NCBI GenBank assembly: GCA_902572735.1
Contig: CACGGX010000003.1
Coordinates: 1 to 64,000 of the forward strand
Direction: 5' to 3'
Origin: an uncultured Alphaproteobacteria bacterium
Lineage (GTDB): Bacteria; Pseudomonadota; Alphaproteobacteria; HIMB59; GCA-002718135
Length of the DNA: 64,000 bases
Part shown: positions 9,304 through 18,878 of the stretch, piece after piece
How positions within the stretch are numbered: position 1 is the stretch's first letter
How the letters are laid out: each line of letters begins with the position of its first letter
The notes under the pieces: generated by a model
Told to the model about the DNA's origin: nothing
Seen by the model: the letters and a program-made list of their open reading frames with translations, nothing else
The model's database searches: none
Made by a program: the position numbers and the translations under genes

Positions 9304-10595
9304 AATATTCTAACTTTTTTCTTCCAACTATTAAAGATGCGCCATCAGATGCTGAAATAATTTCACATAAATTAATGATCAGAGCTGGCATGATTAAACA
9401 ATCTAGTGCCGGCATTTATTCGTGGTTACCTCTAGGTCTACTTGTATTAAAAAAAATTGAACAGATTGTTAGAGAGGAACAAAATAATGCAGGAGCAGTA
9501 GAACTGCTTATGCCTACGATTCAATCTTCGGATTTATGGATTAAATCAGGAAGATACGATGATTATGGAAAAGAAATGTTAAGGATTACAGATAGAAGTG
9601 GAAGGGAAATGCTTTACGGCCCAACAAATGAAGAATTAATTACAGATATATTTCAATCACATATAAATTCTTACAAAGATCTTCCAAAAAATCTTTATCA
9701 TATTCAATGGAAATTCCGAGATGAAGTTAGGCCTAGGTTTGGAGTAATGCGAGGAAGAGAATTCTTAATGAAGGATAATTATTCATTTGATCTTGATGAA
9801 AGCGAAGCAAAGAAATCTTATGACAATATGTTTAAAGCATACATAAAAACTTTTATTAGAATGGGTTTAACACCAATTTCCTTAAGAGCAGAAACAGGAC
9901 CAATTGGAGGTAACTTAAGTCATGAATTTCAAATACTAGCTAAGACTGGTGAAAGTACACTTTATTATGATAAAAAATTAGAAACACTAAACCCTGAAAC
10001 TATAGACCCAAGTGAGTTGCAGTCATTTTATGCTGCAGTTGATGATCAACATGATGAAAAAAATTGCCCAATTTCAAATGAAGATTTAAAAATTTCTAAG
10101 GGCATTGAAGTTGGTCATATATTTTATTTTGGAACAAAATATTCTGAGAAATTAAAAGCATTTGTTCAAGATAAAAGTGGGAAAAATGTTCCAGTGCATA
10201 TGGGATCATATGGCATTGGTGTTTCAAGACTTGTGGGCGCAATTATAGAAGCTTATCATGATGAAAAAGGAATTAGGTGGCCTTTAGAAGTTGCTCCATT
10301 TAAGGTTTCAATAGTTAATTTAATGCCAGAAGATCAAGATTGTGCCACAAAATCATCAGAATATTATGAATATTTTATGAAAAATAATATTGAAGTTATT
10401 TTAGATGATAGAATCTGCAGTATAGGAAAAAAATTATCTGATAATGAGTTAATTGGGACACCATATCAAATTATTATTGGCAAAAGAGATTTAAAAGATA
10501 ATTTAGTAGAAATAAAAAATCGCCAAAATAATGAAAGTGAAAAAATTTCATCCAGTAGTGTATTTGATTTTATTAATAATAAGTTAAAAAAATAG
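9300..10595 (+). CDS. proS: Prolyl-tRNA synthetase, short form without editing insertion
   Basis: A 431-residue class II aminoacyl-tRNA synthetase charging tRNA-Pro. Motif 2 is in YHIQWKFRDEVRPRFGVMR (about residues 136-154), and the class II motif 3 region GSYGIGVSRLVGAIIEA is at about 302-318. The C-terminal anticodon-binding domain begins near residue 340. The roughly 180-residue editing insertion of the E. coli-type enzyme is absent, as in other alphaproteobacterial short ProRS. Any clearing of Ala-tRNA-Pro would need a separate deacylase. lolC starts immediately after the stop. Confidence 0.94.
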   Translation: MKYSNFFLPTIKDAPSDAEIISHKLMIRAGMIKQSSAGIYSWLPLGLLVLKKIEQIVREEQNNAGAVELLMPTIQSSDLWIKSGRYDDYGKEMLRITDRSGREMLYGPTNEELITDIFQSHINSYKDLPKNLYHIQWKFRDEVRPRFGVMRGREFLMKDNYSFDLDESEAKKSYDNMFKAYIKTFIRMGLTPISLRAETGPIGGNLSHEFQILAKTGESTLYYDKKLETLNPETIDPSELQSFYAAVDDQHDEKNCPISNEDLKISKGIEVGHIFYFGTKYSEKLKAFVQDKSGKNVPVHMGSYGIGVSRLVGAIIEAYHDEKGIRWPLEVAPFKVSIVNLMPEDQDCATKSSEYYEYFMKNNIEVILDDRICSIGKKLSDNELIGTPYQIIIGKRDLKDNLVEIKNRQNNESEKISSSSVFDFINNKLKK

Positions 10596-11846
10596 ATGAT
10601 TTCTAAATCAGAACGATTACTGATTTTTAGGTTTTTATTTTCTAAGAAATCTGACGGCTATGTGTCTATTTTTTCTTGGTTTTCAATAATAGGTATTAGT
10701 TTGGGAGTAGCAGCAATTATTATAGTAATGTCTGTTATGAATGGTTTTAGAATTGATCTAACTAACAGAATAATTGGACTTAATTCACACCTCAATATTT
10801 ATAGTTTTGATAATGAGATAACAAATAAGCAAGCTGATGAACTCATTTTGAATATTGATAATTCTTTTTTTTACCAACACTACAAATCTATTGAAACAAA
10901 TGGATTAATTATAAAATCAAATAACTCAAAAGGAGTTATGATCAAAGGCTATGATGCTTATGATAAAAATCATTATTTGTTTAATTCAATTAATATGGGC
11001 TCATTAATTCAAAATTCAAAAAGTGAAATATTAATTGGAGACTCCTTAGCGAACGAAATGAATTTAAGCGTGGGAGATAAGGTTAAAATTGCAATTCCAA
11101 AGACTGATAAAACAATATTAGGAAATATTCCAAGATTTAAAACATTGGAGGTAGTAGGTGTATTTGATCTAGGTTTATATGAATATGATTCAAATTTAAT
11201 TTTTTTATCTTCAGAACTTGTTAGAAAATTACTCTTATATGATGAAGATATATATAACAAAATTGAATTCTTTACATCATCTCCTAATGAAATTGAATTA
11301 TTTAAAAATAAAGTAGAATTAGAAACATCTAATCTTTTATTAAATTTTTATTCAATATCTTGGAAGGATCAAAACAAAACTTTAATAAATGCACTTAAGG
11401 TGGAAAAGAATGTTATGTTTATTATTCTTTCTTTAATTATCTTAGTTGCATCATTAAATATAATTTCTGGATTAATTATATTTGTAAAAGAAAAAAACAA
11501 AGATATTGGTATTTTAAAAACTATTGGAATGAGTAATAAAAGTATTATAAAAATATTTTTTACTATTGGAATCTCAATTGGTTTAATAGGATCTTTAATA
11601 GGATTAATAATTGGAATTCTTTTCACAATAAATATTAAATCAATTCAAAGTTTTTTAGAATATTTACTTGGAACAAAACTGTTTTCTGAAGAAGTTTATT
11701 ATTTATCATCTTTACCTTCTAAAATTAGCGTAAATGAGGTAGTTTACGTACTTTGTGTAGCAATAATCATATCAATTATATCAACTATTTTTCCAGCTTT
11801 AAGTTCAGCTAGAATAGACCCTGTTAAAAGTTTAAGAAGTGAATAA
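10596..11846 (+). CDS. lolC: Lipoprotein-releasing ABC transporter permease LolC/LolE
   Basis: A 416-residue inner-membrane permease of the LolCDE system, which extracts outer-membrane lipoproteins from the inner membrane for delivery by LolA. It has one N-terminal helix (SIIGISLGVAAIIIVMSVMN, about residues 25-44), a large periplasmic MacB-like domain, and three C-terminal helices in FtsX-type arrangement. VKEKNKDIGILKTIGMSNKS is the cytoplasmic coupling element. Alphaproteobacteria usually have one LolC/E-type permease acting as a homodimer, so the LolC name is by convention. lolD overlaps its end. Confidence 0.92.
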   Translation: MISKSERLLIFRFLFSKKSDGYVSIFSWFSIIGISLGVAAIIIVMSVMNGFRIDLTNRIIGLNSHLNIYSFDNEITNKQADELILNIDNSFFYQHYKSIETNGLIIKSNNSKGVMIKGYDAYDKNHYLFNSINMGSLIQNSKSEILIGDSLANEMNLSVGDKVKIAIPKTDKTILGNIPRFKTLEVVGVFDLGLYEYDSNLIFLSSELVRKLLLYDEDIYNKIEFFTSSPNEIELFKNKVELETSNLLLNFYSISWKDQNKTLINALKVEKNVMFIILSLIILVASLNIISGLIIFVKEKNKDIGILKTIGMSNKSIIKIFFTIGISIGLIGSLIGLIIGILFTINIKSIQSFLEYLLGTKLFSEEVYYLSSLPSKISVNEVVYVLCVAIIISIISTIFPALSSARIDPVKSLRSE

Positions 11847-12528
11847 TAAATATTTATTAGAGATAACCAATCTTTGTAAAAATTATACAAATGAAAATAA
11901 TTCAAAAATTGAGATAATTAAACATTTAAATTTTAAATTAAAGATAAGCACTAAAGTTTCAATTGTCGGGCCTTCAGGTTCAGGCAAAACAACTTTTCTT
12001 AATATTATTGGTTTACTTGATTCAGAATATGATGGAAACTTTTATTTTAAGAATAAAGATATTTCTTTATGCTCTAAACATGAAACGAATAAAATTAGAG
12101 GATTATCCATTGGTTTTATTCATCAATTTTTTCATCTGATTCCTGAACTCACTGTGATCGAGAATGTTATGCTTCCATTATTAATAAATAAAAATGAAAA
12201 GAAAAGTTATGAAATTTCTAAAAAACTACTTCTTGAATTTGGTTTAGATGAAAGGATAAATTACAAACCTTTAAAATTATCAGGAGGAGAGCAGCAAAGA
12301 GTCGCTATTGCAAGATCTTTAGTAAATGATCCAGATTTAATTTTAGCTGATGAGATGACCGGCAATCTTGATGAAGATACTGCTAACAATATTTTTAAAT
12401 TTTTTATAAATTATATCGAACAAAATAACAAAACTTTAGTATATGTTACACATAACAAAACTTATTCTTTATTAGCTGATGAAATTTATTATTTTAAAAA
12501 TAAGAAAATACATTTGACAGATGAATAA
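11839..12528 (+). CDS. lolD: Lipoprotein-releasing ABC transporter ATP-binding protein
   Basis: A 229-residue ABC ATPase that powers the LolC permease. Walker A is GPSGSGKT at residues 44-51, the Q-loop region reads [12 protein letters not shown] as in LolD, the signature is [10 protein letters not shown], and Walker B is LILADE followed by MTGNLD. The usual proline after the catalytic glutamate (ADEPTGNLD) is methionine here. The start is a GTG at 11839 that overlaps the lolC end by 8 bases. dnaE begins inside the lolD stop region. Confidence 0.93.
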   Translation: MNNKYLLEITNLCKNYTNENNSKIEIIKHLNFKLKISTKVSIVGPSGSGKTTFLNIIGLLDSEYDGNFYFKNKDISLCSKHETNKIRGLSIGFIHQFFHLIPELTVIENVMLPLLINKNEKKSYEISKKLLLEFGLDERINYKPLKLSGGEQQRVAIARSLVNDPDLILADEMTGNLDEDTANNIFKFFINYIEQNNKTLVYVTHNKTYSLLADEIYYFKNKKIHLTDE

Positions 12529-15500
12529 TCCTTTTATTCATTTACGATCTCTTTCTTCATATTCTCTCTCTGAAAGTACTCTAAAAATTACTACTTTAGT
12601 GGATCTTGCTAAAAAAAATAACATGCCTGCAATTGCCATTACAGATAATAATAATATGTTTGGAGTATTTGAATTTTCTAAAGAATGTGTAAAAAATAAT
12701 ATTCAACCTATAATTGGAACTTCAATAAATTTATTAGATATTATTGTAAATAATCAAATTTCCCAAATTACCTTTTTAGTCAAAAATGAAATTGGGTATA
12801 GAAATCTATTAGAATTAAGCTCACTTTCTCATCTTAATGAAGGAAACAATATTGGTATATACTTTTCGCAATTAGAAAAATTTTCTGATGGTTTATTCTG
12901 TTATATGGGAGGAGAATTAAATCCTTTACTTTTATTAAATAAAGAAAACAGAAAAAAAGATATAATTCAATTAATCACCAATTTTAAAGGAATATTTAAA
13001 AAAAATTTTCTCTTTGAAATTCAGAGGATCAAAGATCAAAATATAGATTTTTTTGAAAAAGAATTCATAAATTTATCAAAAGAATTTAACATACCCCTTA
13101 TTGGCTCAAATAATATTAAGTACGCTAATAAAGATGATTATTCAGCTCACGATGCATTGTTATGTATTGCACAAAAATCTACTATTAATAATTCTCAAAG
13201 AAATACCTCTAATGAAAATATATATTTTAAGTCAAGTGAGGAAATGCATTTAAATTTTGAAGATATTCCAGAGATAATAAAAAATAATTTAAATATTTCT
13301 CTATCTTGTAATTATTTTCCTGAATCTACAAAACCACAATTACCTGAATTTATAAATGATCAAAATTTATCAGCTGAAGATTTTTTATTACAATCATCAG
13401 ATCTAGGTCTTGATAAAAAAATAAAAGAAAAGAATATTAAGAATGTAGAAATTTATACTGATAGATTGAAATATGAAAATGAAATAATAATTAGAATGGG
13501 ATTTGCAGGATACTTTTTAATAGTAGCAGATTTTGTTAATTGGGCTAAAGATCAGCAAATACCTGTAGGCCCAGGTAGAGGATCGGGTGCCGGGAGTTTG
13601 GTAGCTTGGTGTTTAGGAATAACCGATTTAGATCCATTAGAATACGATCTGTTATTTGAAAGATTTCTAAATCCAGAAAGAGTATCAATGCCAGATTTTG
13701 ACATAGATTTTTGTCAAACTAGAAGAGATGAGGTTATTGAGTATGTTAATAAAAAATATGGTAGTGAATGTGTAGCTCATATAATTACATTTGGTACACT
13801 AGCTTCAAGAGCAGCAGTAAGGGATATTGGCAGGGTATTAGAAGTTCCATATGGAGAGGTAGATTCTTTTGCTAAACTGATACCTTTTAACCCATCAAAT
13901 CCTCTAACTTTAAGTGAATCAATTAAATCCGAAAAAAGTTTGCAAGAGAGGATCAGAGTTGATGAACGAATTTCTAATATTATTGATATAAGTCTTAAAA
14001 TTGAAGGAACGCATAGACATGCTTCGACACATGCTGCTGGAGTTGTTATTGGTCATGAAAAGCTATCTAAAGTAGTTCCCTTATACAAAGATCAAAATAC
14101 TAATACAAATGCAACACAATTTTCTATGAAATACGTTGAAGAGGCTGGTTTAATAAAATTTGATTTTCTTGGTTTAACAACTTTATCTATTATTGATGAT
14201 TGTGTAAAATTAATATTAAGAGAAAATAAGAATTTTTTAATTGAGAATATACCTTTGAATGATTCAAAAACTTATGATCAGTTAAGTAAGGGTGACACAG
14301 TTGGAATATTTCAATTGGAAAGCAATGGCATGGGTAGTGTTCTTCGTCAATTGCAACCAGATAGATTTGAAGAAATAATTGCAGTTGTAGCTTTATTTAG
14401 ACCTGGTCCAATGGACAATATTCCCTCTTTTTGTAATAGAAAACATGGCCGTGAAGAAATCAAATATCTTCATTCTATGTTAGAGGATGTTTTAAAAGAA
14501 ACGTATGGAATTATTGTTTATCAGGAGCAAGTAATGCAAATCGCACAGGTTTTATCAAACTATTCTTTAGGTGAAGCAGACTTGTTAAGAAGAGCAATGG
14601 GAAAAAAAATTCAAAAAGAGATGGATAGACAAAAATCAAGATTTATTGAGGGAGCAATTCAAAATAAAATTGAAAAAAAAGAAGCTTCAAAAATATTTGA
14701 TCTAGTTGATAAATTTGCAGGATATGGTTTTAACAAAAGTCATGCTGCTGCATATGCTTTAATATCTTACCAAACAGCATATCTTAAAGCTAATTTTCCT
14801 CACGAATTCCTAACAGCAACATTAAACTATTCCATTGATAGGACAGAAAAAATTATTTTACTTAAACAAGAAATAGAAAGGCTAAATATAAATTTTCTAA
14901 AACCAGATATTAATTATTCAAATCCATTATTTTCAATTGAAACAAATGAAAATTCAAAATCTATTAGATTTGGCCTTGGCGCAATTAAAGGAGTAGGAAT
15001 TAAATCTATCTCTAGTATGGTAGATGAAAGAAATAAAAATGGTAAATTTAAAAATATTATTGATTTTATGAATAGGGTTTCAAAAGAAGTAATAAATAAA
15101 AGACAGCTTGAAAAACTTATACAAGCTGGAGCGTTCGATAGTATAGAATCAAACAGGTCAAAATTATTTACTAATGTTCCAAAATTTGTTGATTTATATG
15201 GCTCAGAAAAAGATCTAAATCAAGATATGCTTTTCGAAGATAACGAGATCTCTTTTAATGATAAAAATCTTTTTAATCAAAATTATAAAACCTGGAAGAA
15301 CTCAGAAATTTTATCAAATGAGCTCGAAGTTATAGGATTTTATTTTTCTGATCATCCACTTAACCATTATCCAAGAAAATTTTTTGAATTAGAAAACATA
15401 AACTCATTTAAGGATTATTCTGAAAATAATAACAATGGTTCGATTAAAGTTTGTGGTGCAATTTTGGATATTAAAGAGAGATCAAATAAAGATGGTAAAA

Positions 15501-15925
15501 AATATGCATTTATCACAGTTTCAGAAATTGGTTATCAGTTCGAGTTAACAATATTTAGTGAAAATTTATATAAATTTCGCCCTATCTTAAAAGAGGGTAA
15601 TTTATTAGTATTTACAATAGACATTGTAAAAAATAATGCAGATACTCGTTTTATTATTAGAGATATTTTTTCCCTTGACTCAATTTTTGCAAAAAATAGA
15701 TATAAGTTTAATATTTATTCAAATATGAGTAACATGATCGAATTAAAGAATAATATTTTTGAAAAAAAACATAATAACACTACAAATAATTTTATTGAAT
15801 TATTCATAACAGTTGATCAAAAACTAATTAACTTTGATTTTAATAAATATTCAATTAAATCATTCAAAAAACTTGATGAACTAAATAAATCCAAAATCTT
15901 AGATTATTCTTTAGAAATCTCTTGA
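12521..15925 (+). CDS. dnaE: DNA polymerase III alpha subunit
   Basis: A 1134-residue replicative polymerase of the C family. It opens with a PHP domain whose metal motif is degenerate (FIHLRSLSSYSLSES), as in other proteobacteria that rely on a separate epsilon proofreader. The catalytic aspartates lie in MPDFDIDFCQTRRDEV at about residues 388-403, preceded by the nucleotide-handling motif GPGRGSGAGSLVAWCLGITD. FNKSHAAAYALISYQTAYLK and the fingers/beta-binding regions follow, with an OB-type region after residue 960. It overlaps lolD by 8 bases. It is the last gene before the 98-base gap in front of rpsB. Confidence 0.96.
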   Translation: MNNPFIHLRSLSSYSLSESTLKITTLVDLAKKNNMPAIAITDNNNMFGVFEFSKECVKNNIQPIIGTSINLLDIIVNNQISQITFLVKNEIGYRNLLELSSLSHLNEGNNIGIYFSQLEKFSDGLFCYMGGELNPLLLLNKENRKKDIIQLITNFKGIFKKNFLFEIQRIKDQNIDFFEKEFINLSKEFNIPLIGSNNIKYANKDDYSAHDALLCIAQKSTINNSQRNTSNENIYFKSSEEMHLNFEDIPEIIKNNLNISLSCNYFPESTKPQLPEFINDQNLSAEDFLLQSSDLGLDKKIKEKNIKNVEIYTDRLKYENEIIIRMGFAGYFLIVADFVNWAKDQQIPVGPGRGSGAGSLVAWCLGITDLDPLEYDLLFERFLNPERVSMPDFDIDFCQTRRDEVIEYVNKKYGSECVAHIITFGTLASRAAVRDIGRVLEVPYGEVDSFAKLIPFNPSNPLTLSESIKSEKSLQERIRVDERISNIIDISLKIEGTHRHASTHAAGVVIGHEKLSKVVPLYKDQNTNTNATQFSMKYVEEAGLIKFDFLGLTTLSIIDDCVKLILRENKNFLIENIPLNDSKTYDQLSKGDTVGIFQLESNGMGSVLRQLQPDRFEEIIAVVALFRPGPMDNIPSFCNRKHGREEIKYLHSMLEDVLKETYGIIVYQEQVMQIAQVLSNYSLGEADLLRRAMGKKIQKEMDRQKSRFIEGAIQNKIEKKEASKIFDLVDKFAGYGFNKSHAAAYALISYQTAYLKANFPHEFLTATLNYSIDRTEKIILLKQEIERLNINFLKPDINYSNPLFSIETNENSKSIRFGLGAIKGVGIKSISSMVDERNKNGKFKNIIDFMNRVSKEVINKRQLEKLIQAGAFDSIESNRSKLFTNVPKFVDLYGSEKDLNQDMLFEDNEISFNDKNLFNQNYKTWKNSEILSNELEVIGFYFSDHPLNHYPRKFFELENINSFKDYSENNNNGSIKVCGAILDIKERSNKDGKKYAFITVSEIGYQFELTIFSENLYKFRPILKEGNLLVFTIDIVKNNADTRFIIRDIFSLDSIFAKNRYKFNIYSNMSNMIELKNNIFEKKHNNTTNNFIELFITVDQKLINFDFNKYSIKSFKKLDELNKSKILDYSLEIS

Positions 15926-15949
15926 AAAAATTACATATTACAATAATAG
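15922..15949 (+). promoter_or_regulatory. Candidate promoter for rpsB operon
   Basis: TTGAAA at 15922-15927, overlapping the dnaE stop codon, is separated by 16 bases from TAATAG at 15944-15949. A transcript from here would begin near 15956 and carry the leader hairpin described at 15972-16015. The assignment is by resemblance to sigma70 hexamers in AT-rich DNA, so it is tentative. Confidence 0.35.
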
Positions 15950-15971
15950 ATCAAACAAATTAAATCTAGCA

Positions 15972-16018
15972 CACAGAAAAAACCGGTGTTTTTCTTTCTG
16001 TGGAGGTTAAACCGGGAG
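15972..16018 (+). ncRNA. Structured 5' leader of rpsB (candidate autoregulatory element)
   Basis: An 8-bp perfect stem pairs 15972-15979 (CACAGAAA) with 15995-16002 (TTTCTGTG). Its loop contains CCGG at 15983-15986, and CCGG recurs at 16012-16015 just before the ribosome-binding sequence GGGAG (16014-16018). CCGG is self-complementary, so loop and downstream copy can pair (CCGGU with ACCGG, 5 bp), forming an H-type pseudoknot that would mask the ribosome-binding site. Ribosomal protein S2 is known to repress its own operon through the leader in other bacteria. That this leader does so is inference. Confidence 0.5.
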
Positions 16019-16023
16019 TTATT

Positions 16024-16779
16024 ATGAATTTACCAGAAGTTAAAATCGAAGATCTTCTTGAATCTGGCGTACACTTTGGTCACAATGTAAGAAGATGGAA
16101 TCCAAAAATGAAAGAATACATATATGGTGTAAGAAATAACATTCATATTTTTGACTTAAGAATTACAGTAGAGTTATTAAATACTGCTCTTACTAAAATT
16201 CATGAAACTGTTTCAAAATCTGGAAAGATACTTTTTGTTGGAACAAAAAAACAGTGTAGCGAAGTTGTAAAAGAATTAGCAATGTTAGATAATAATTTTT
16301 ATGTAAACAAAAGATGGTTGGGTGGAACTTTAACTAATTGGAAAACAATCTCAAATTCAATTAAGAGATTAGAAGAAGTAGAATTATTTTTAAAAGATAA
16401 CGATTTATCAAAAAATTTATCAAAAAAAGAATTACTGGACATTTCAAGGGAAAAGCAAAAACTTGAATTGAATATTGGTGGAGTCAGAAATCTAAATGGT
16501 AAACCAGACTTATTAGTAGTTTTTGACGTTATTAAAGACAAGATAGCAGTAAAGGAAGCTGCAAAACTTAATATACCAGTTGTTGCTGTAGTTGACTCTA
16601 ATGCTGATCCAGAAAATATTGATTATATTATCCCTGGAAACGATGATGCACTTCGATCAATAAATTTATATAAAAATTATTTTTTTGAAACTATTAAAGA
16701 TGCAACTAACCTCCAAGATAAAACTACTAATAAAGAGAGTGAAATTATTGGAGATGTAAAAATAAAGGATGAAAAATAA
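16024..16779 (+). CDS. rpsB: 30S ribosomal protein S2
   Basis: A 251-residue S2 protein starting MNLPEVKIEDLLESGVHFGH, followed by the conserved RRWNPKMKEYIYG. Near the C-terminal part, VVAVVDSNADPENIDYIIPG is a signature region. The ATG at 16024 is chosen over an in-frame GTG at 16000 because the family begins near LPEVKI, GGGAG lies six bases upstream, and the GTG sits inside the leader stem. S2 binds late on the 30S body/head junction. The stop overlaps the tsf start by one base, the universal rpsB-tsf pairing. Confidence 0.95.
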   Translation: MNLPEVKIEDLLESGVHFGHNVRRWNPKMKEYIYGVRNNIHIFDLRITVELLNTALTKIHETVSKSGKILFVGTKKQCSEVVKELAMLDNNFYVNKRWLGGTLTNWKTISNSIKRLEEVELFLKDNDLSKNLSKKELLDISREKQKLELNIGGVRNLNGKPDLLVVFDVIKDKIAVKEAAKLNIPVVAVVDSNADPENIDYIIPGNDDALRSINLYKNYFFETIKDATNLQDKTTNKESEIIGDVKIKDEK

Positions 16780-17627
16780 TGAGCATAACAGATCTTATTA
16801 AGGAATTAAGAGAAAAAACTGGTGCTGGTTTCTTAGATTGTAAAAAATCACTAGAAGAAAACAATAATGATATCGAAAAATCAATTGAATCTCTTAGAAA
16901 AAAAGGATTAGCTAAAGCATCAAAAAAAAGTGAACGTGCTGCCATTGAAGGAGCAGTTGGCTTTTACTCAAATCAAGATATTACTGTATTAATTAAAGTT
17001 AATAGTGAAACTGATTTTGCAGCTAAAAGTAATACCTTTTTAGATTTTCTAGATAGTTTAGGTAATTTAGTTTTAGATAATAATAAAAGTTTAGACAAGG
17101 ATCAGTTTCTTAAAATTAAGTATGATAATGGTACTGTTCAAGATTATTTTAATTCAATGATAGCAAAAGTAGGTGAGAATTTAGTTCTAAATGAATTGAT
17201 TATTAAAGAAAATAAAAATTCTCATTATTCATTTTATATACATAATAGTTATAGAAAAAATATAGGTAAAATTATTTCTCTCTTAGAGTATTCAACTACT
17301 GAAAAAAATACTGAAATTGAAAGTTTATCTAAGAATTTATGTATGCATATTGCCGCAATGAAACCTGAGTCTATAGATATTATTGATCTAGATAAAGAAC
17401 TTATAAGTAAAGAAGAAAAAATTCAAAAAGAGTTAATTCTTAATTCTGGAAAACCATCAAATATAGCTGATAAAATATTAGAAGGTAAAATGAAAAAATT
17501 TTATAGTGAGATAACTTTACTAAATCAATCTTATATTTTGGATCAAGATCAGACTGTAAGAAAAATCATTGATCAATATTCAAAATCTAATTTTAAAATT
17601 ATTTCTTTTGAATTGATTAGTTTATAA
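16779..17627 (+). CDS. tsf: Elongation factor Ts
   Basis: A 282-residue nucleotide exchange factor that regenerates EF-Tu-GTP. The N-terminal UBA-like domain has KELREKTGAGFLDCKKSLEE (about residues 9-28), and the core exchange motif NSETDFAAKS is at about 76-85. The second core repeat contains MHIAAMKPESI. The length matches the family. It overlaps rpsB by one base and is followed by pyrH after one base. Confidence 0.95.
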   Translation: MSITDLIKELREKTGAGFLDCKKSLEENNNDIEKSIESLRKKGLAKASKKSERAAIEGAVGFYSNQDITVLIKVNSETDFAAKSNTFLDFLDSLGNLVLDNNKSLDKDQFLKIKYDNGTVQDYFNSMIAKVGENLVLNELIIKENKNSHYSFYIHNSYRKNIGKIISLLEYSTTEKNTEIESLSKNLCMHIAAMKPESIDIIDLDKELISKEEKIQKELILNSGKPSNIADKILEGKMKKFYSEITLLNQSYILDQDQTVRKIIDQYSKSNFKIISFELISL

Positions 17628-17628
17628 T

Positions 17629-18330
17629 ATGAATAAAAGAATCCTATTAAAGATCTCAGGTGAGTCATTAATGGGTTCCTCAAGTTATGGCATTGATGTT
17701 TCTACCATTAATAAAATTTCAAATGAGATAAAAAATGTTTATAATAAAAAATACCAAATTTGCCTAATTATAGGCGGTGGCAATATCTTTAGAGGAATAA
17801 AAGGAGCTTCTGAAGGAATAGACAGATCTACTTCTGATCATATGGGAATGTTGGCTACTGTGATGAATGCTTTATCCCTACAAAGTAGTTTAGAAAAAAT
17901 TAATGTACCAACCAGAGTTCAATCAGCAATTACTATGTCGCAGATAGCAGAACCTTATATTCGCAGAAGGGCAATAAGGCATTTGCAAAAAAATAGAATT
18001 GTAATTTTTGCTGCCGGAACAGGAAATCCTTTCTTTTCTACAGACACAGCTGCAACTTTAAGAGCTTCTGAATTGGACTGTAAGTTGATTATAAAAGCAA
18101 CTAAGGTTGATGGTATTTATAACAAAGATCCAATTAAAAATAAAGAAGCTAAGTTAATTAAACAAATTTCATATAATGATGTCATTAAAAAAAATTTAAA
18201 AGTAATGGATTTAACAGCAATAAGTTTAGCTAAAGATACAAAAATACCAATTTTTATAACTAACATTTTTAAAAAAAACTCACTAATTAATGTTTTGAAT
18301 CGTAAAGGATCATATAGTAGGATAAGTTAA
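17629..18330 (+). CDS. pyrH: Uridylate kinase
   Basis: A 233-residue amino-acid-kinase-fold enzyme that phosphorylates UMP to UDP. Family motifs are LLKISGESLMG (residues 5-15), the glycine loop IGGGNIFRG (about 47-55), DHMGMLATVMNALSLQ (about 70-85), and FAAGTGNPFFSTDTAA (about 126-141). UMP kinase supplies nucleotides for both RNA and UDP-sugar synthesis. The tsf-pyrH-frr order is conserved across bacteria. Confidence 0.95.
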   Translation: MNKRILLKISGESLMGSSSYGIDVSTINKISNEIKNVYNKKYQICLIIGGGNIFRGIKGASEGIDRSTSDHMGMLATVMNALSLQSSLEKINVPTRVQSAITMSQIAEPYIRRRAIRHLQKNRIVIFAAGTGNPFFSTDTAATLRASELDCKLIIKATKVDGIYNKDPIKNKEAKLIKQISYNDVIKKNLKVMDLTAISLAKDTKIPIFITNIFKKNSLINVLNRKGSYSRIS

Positions 18331-18333
18331 ATT

Positions 18334-18876
18334 ATGAGTGATTTAGAGAATAAAATGAATTCTGCTGTATTACATTTTGAGAAAGAATTAAATTCTTTAA
18401 GAACTTCAAGAGCTAACCCATCAATGTTAGATAATATATTTGTTGATGCATATGGTTCTAAAACACCCTTAAATCAATTAGGAAATATTTCAGTACAAGA
18501 TGCAAGTACAATTACAATTCAGATTTGGGATTCATCTCTGATTAAACAAATTGAAAATGCTATAACAGAATCAAATCTTGGAATTAATCCTCAAAGTGAT
18601 GGTCAACTAATAAGGTTGCCAATTCCAAAATTAAGTGAAGAAAGAAGAATTGAAATTATTAAAATTGCATCTGAATTTGCTGAAAACTCTAAAGTTACTA
18701 TTAGAAATATTAGAAGAGATTTTATAGAAATATCAAAAAATGATAAGAAAGACTCAAATTTATCTGAAGATGAATTAAAAAGAAAATTGAACGAAATTCA
18801 AAAAATTACTGATGATAACATAGGTAAAATTGACAAAATATTAGAATTAAAAAAAAATGATATTTTGAAAGTATAA
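18334..18876 (+). CDS. frr: Ribosome recycling factor
   Basis: A 180-residue two-domain protein that, with EF-G, splits post-termination ribosomes. Typical segments are LNSLRTSRANPSMLDNIFVD (about residues 19-38), YGSKTPLNQLGNISV and the C-terminal helix RNIRRDFIEISKN with KIDKILELKKNDILKV at the end. Length is within the usual 180-186 range. uppS starts with TTG three bases downstream. Confidence 0.95.
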   Translation: MSDLENKMNSAVLHFEKELNSLRTSRANPSMLDNIFVDAYGSKTPLNQLGNISVQDASTITIQIWDSSLIKQIENAITESNLGINPQSDGQLIRLPIPKLSEERRIEIIKIASEFAENSKVTIRNIRRDFIEISKNDKKDSNLSEDELKRKLNEIQKITDDNIGKIDKILELKKNDILKV

Positions 18877-18878
18877 GT

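Noticed and set aside
16000-16023. Upstream GTG start for rpsB adding eight residues
   Set aside because: The extension lies in the leader stem, is absent from S2 proteins, and a good ribosome-binding site precedes ATG 16024.
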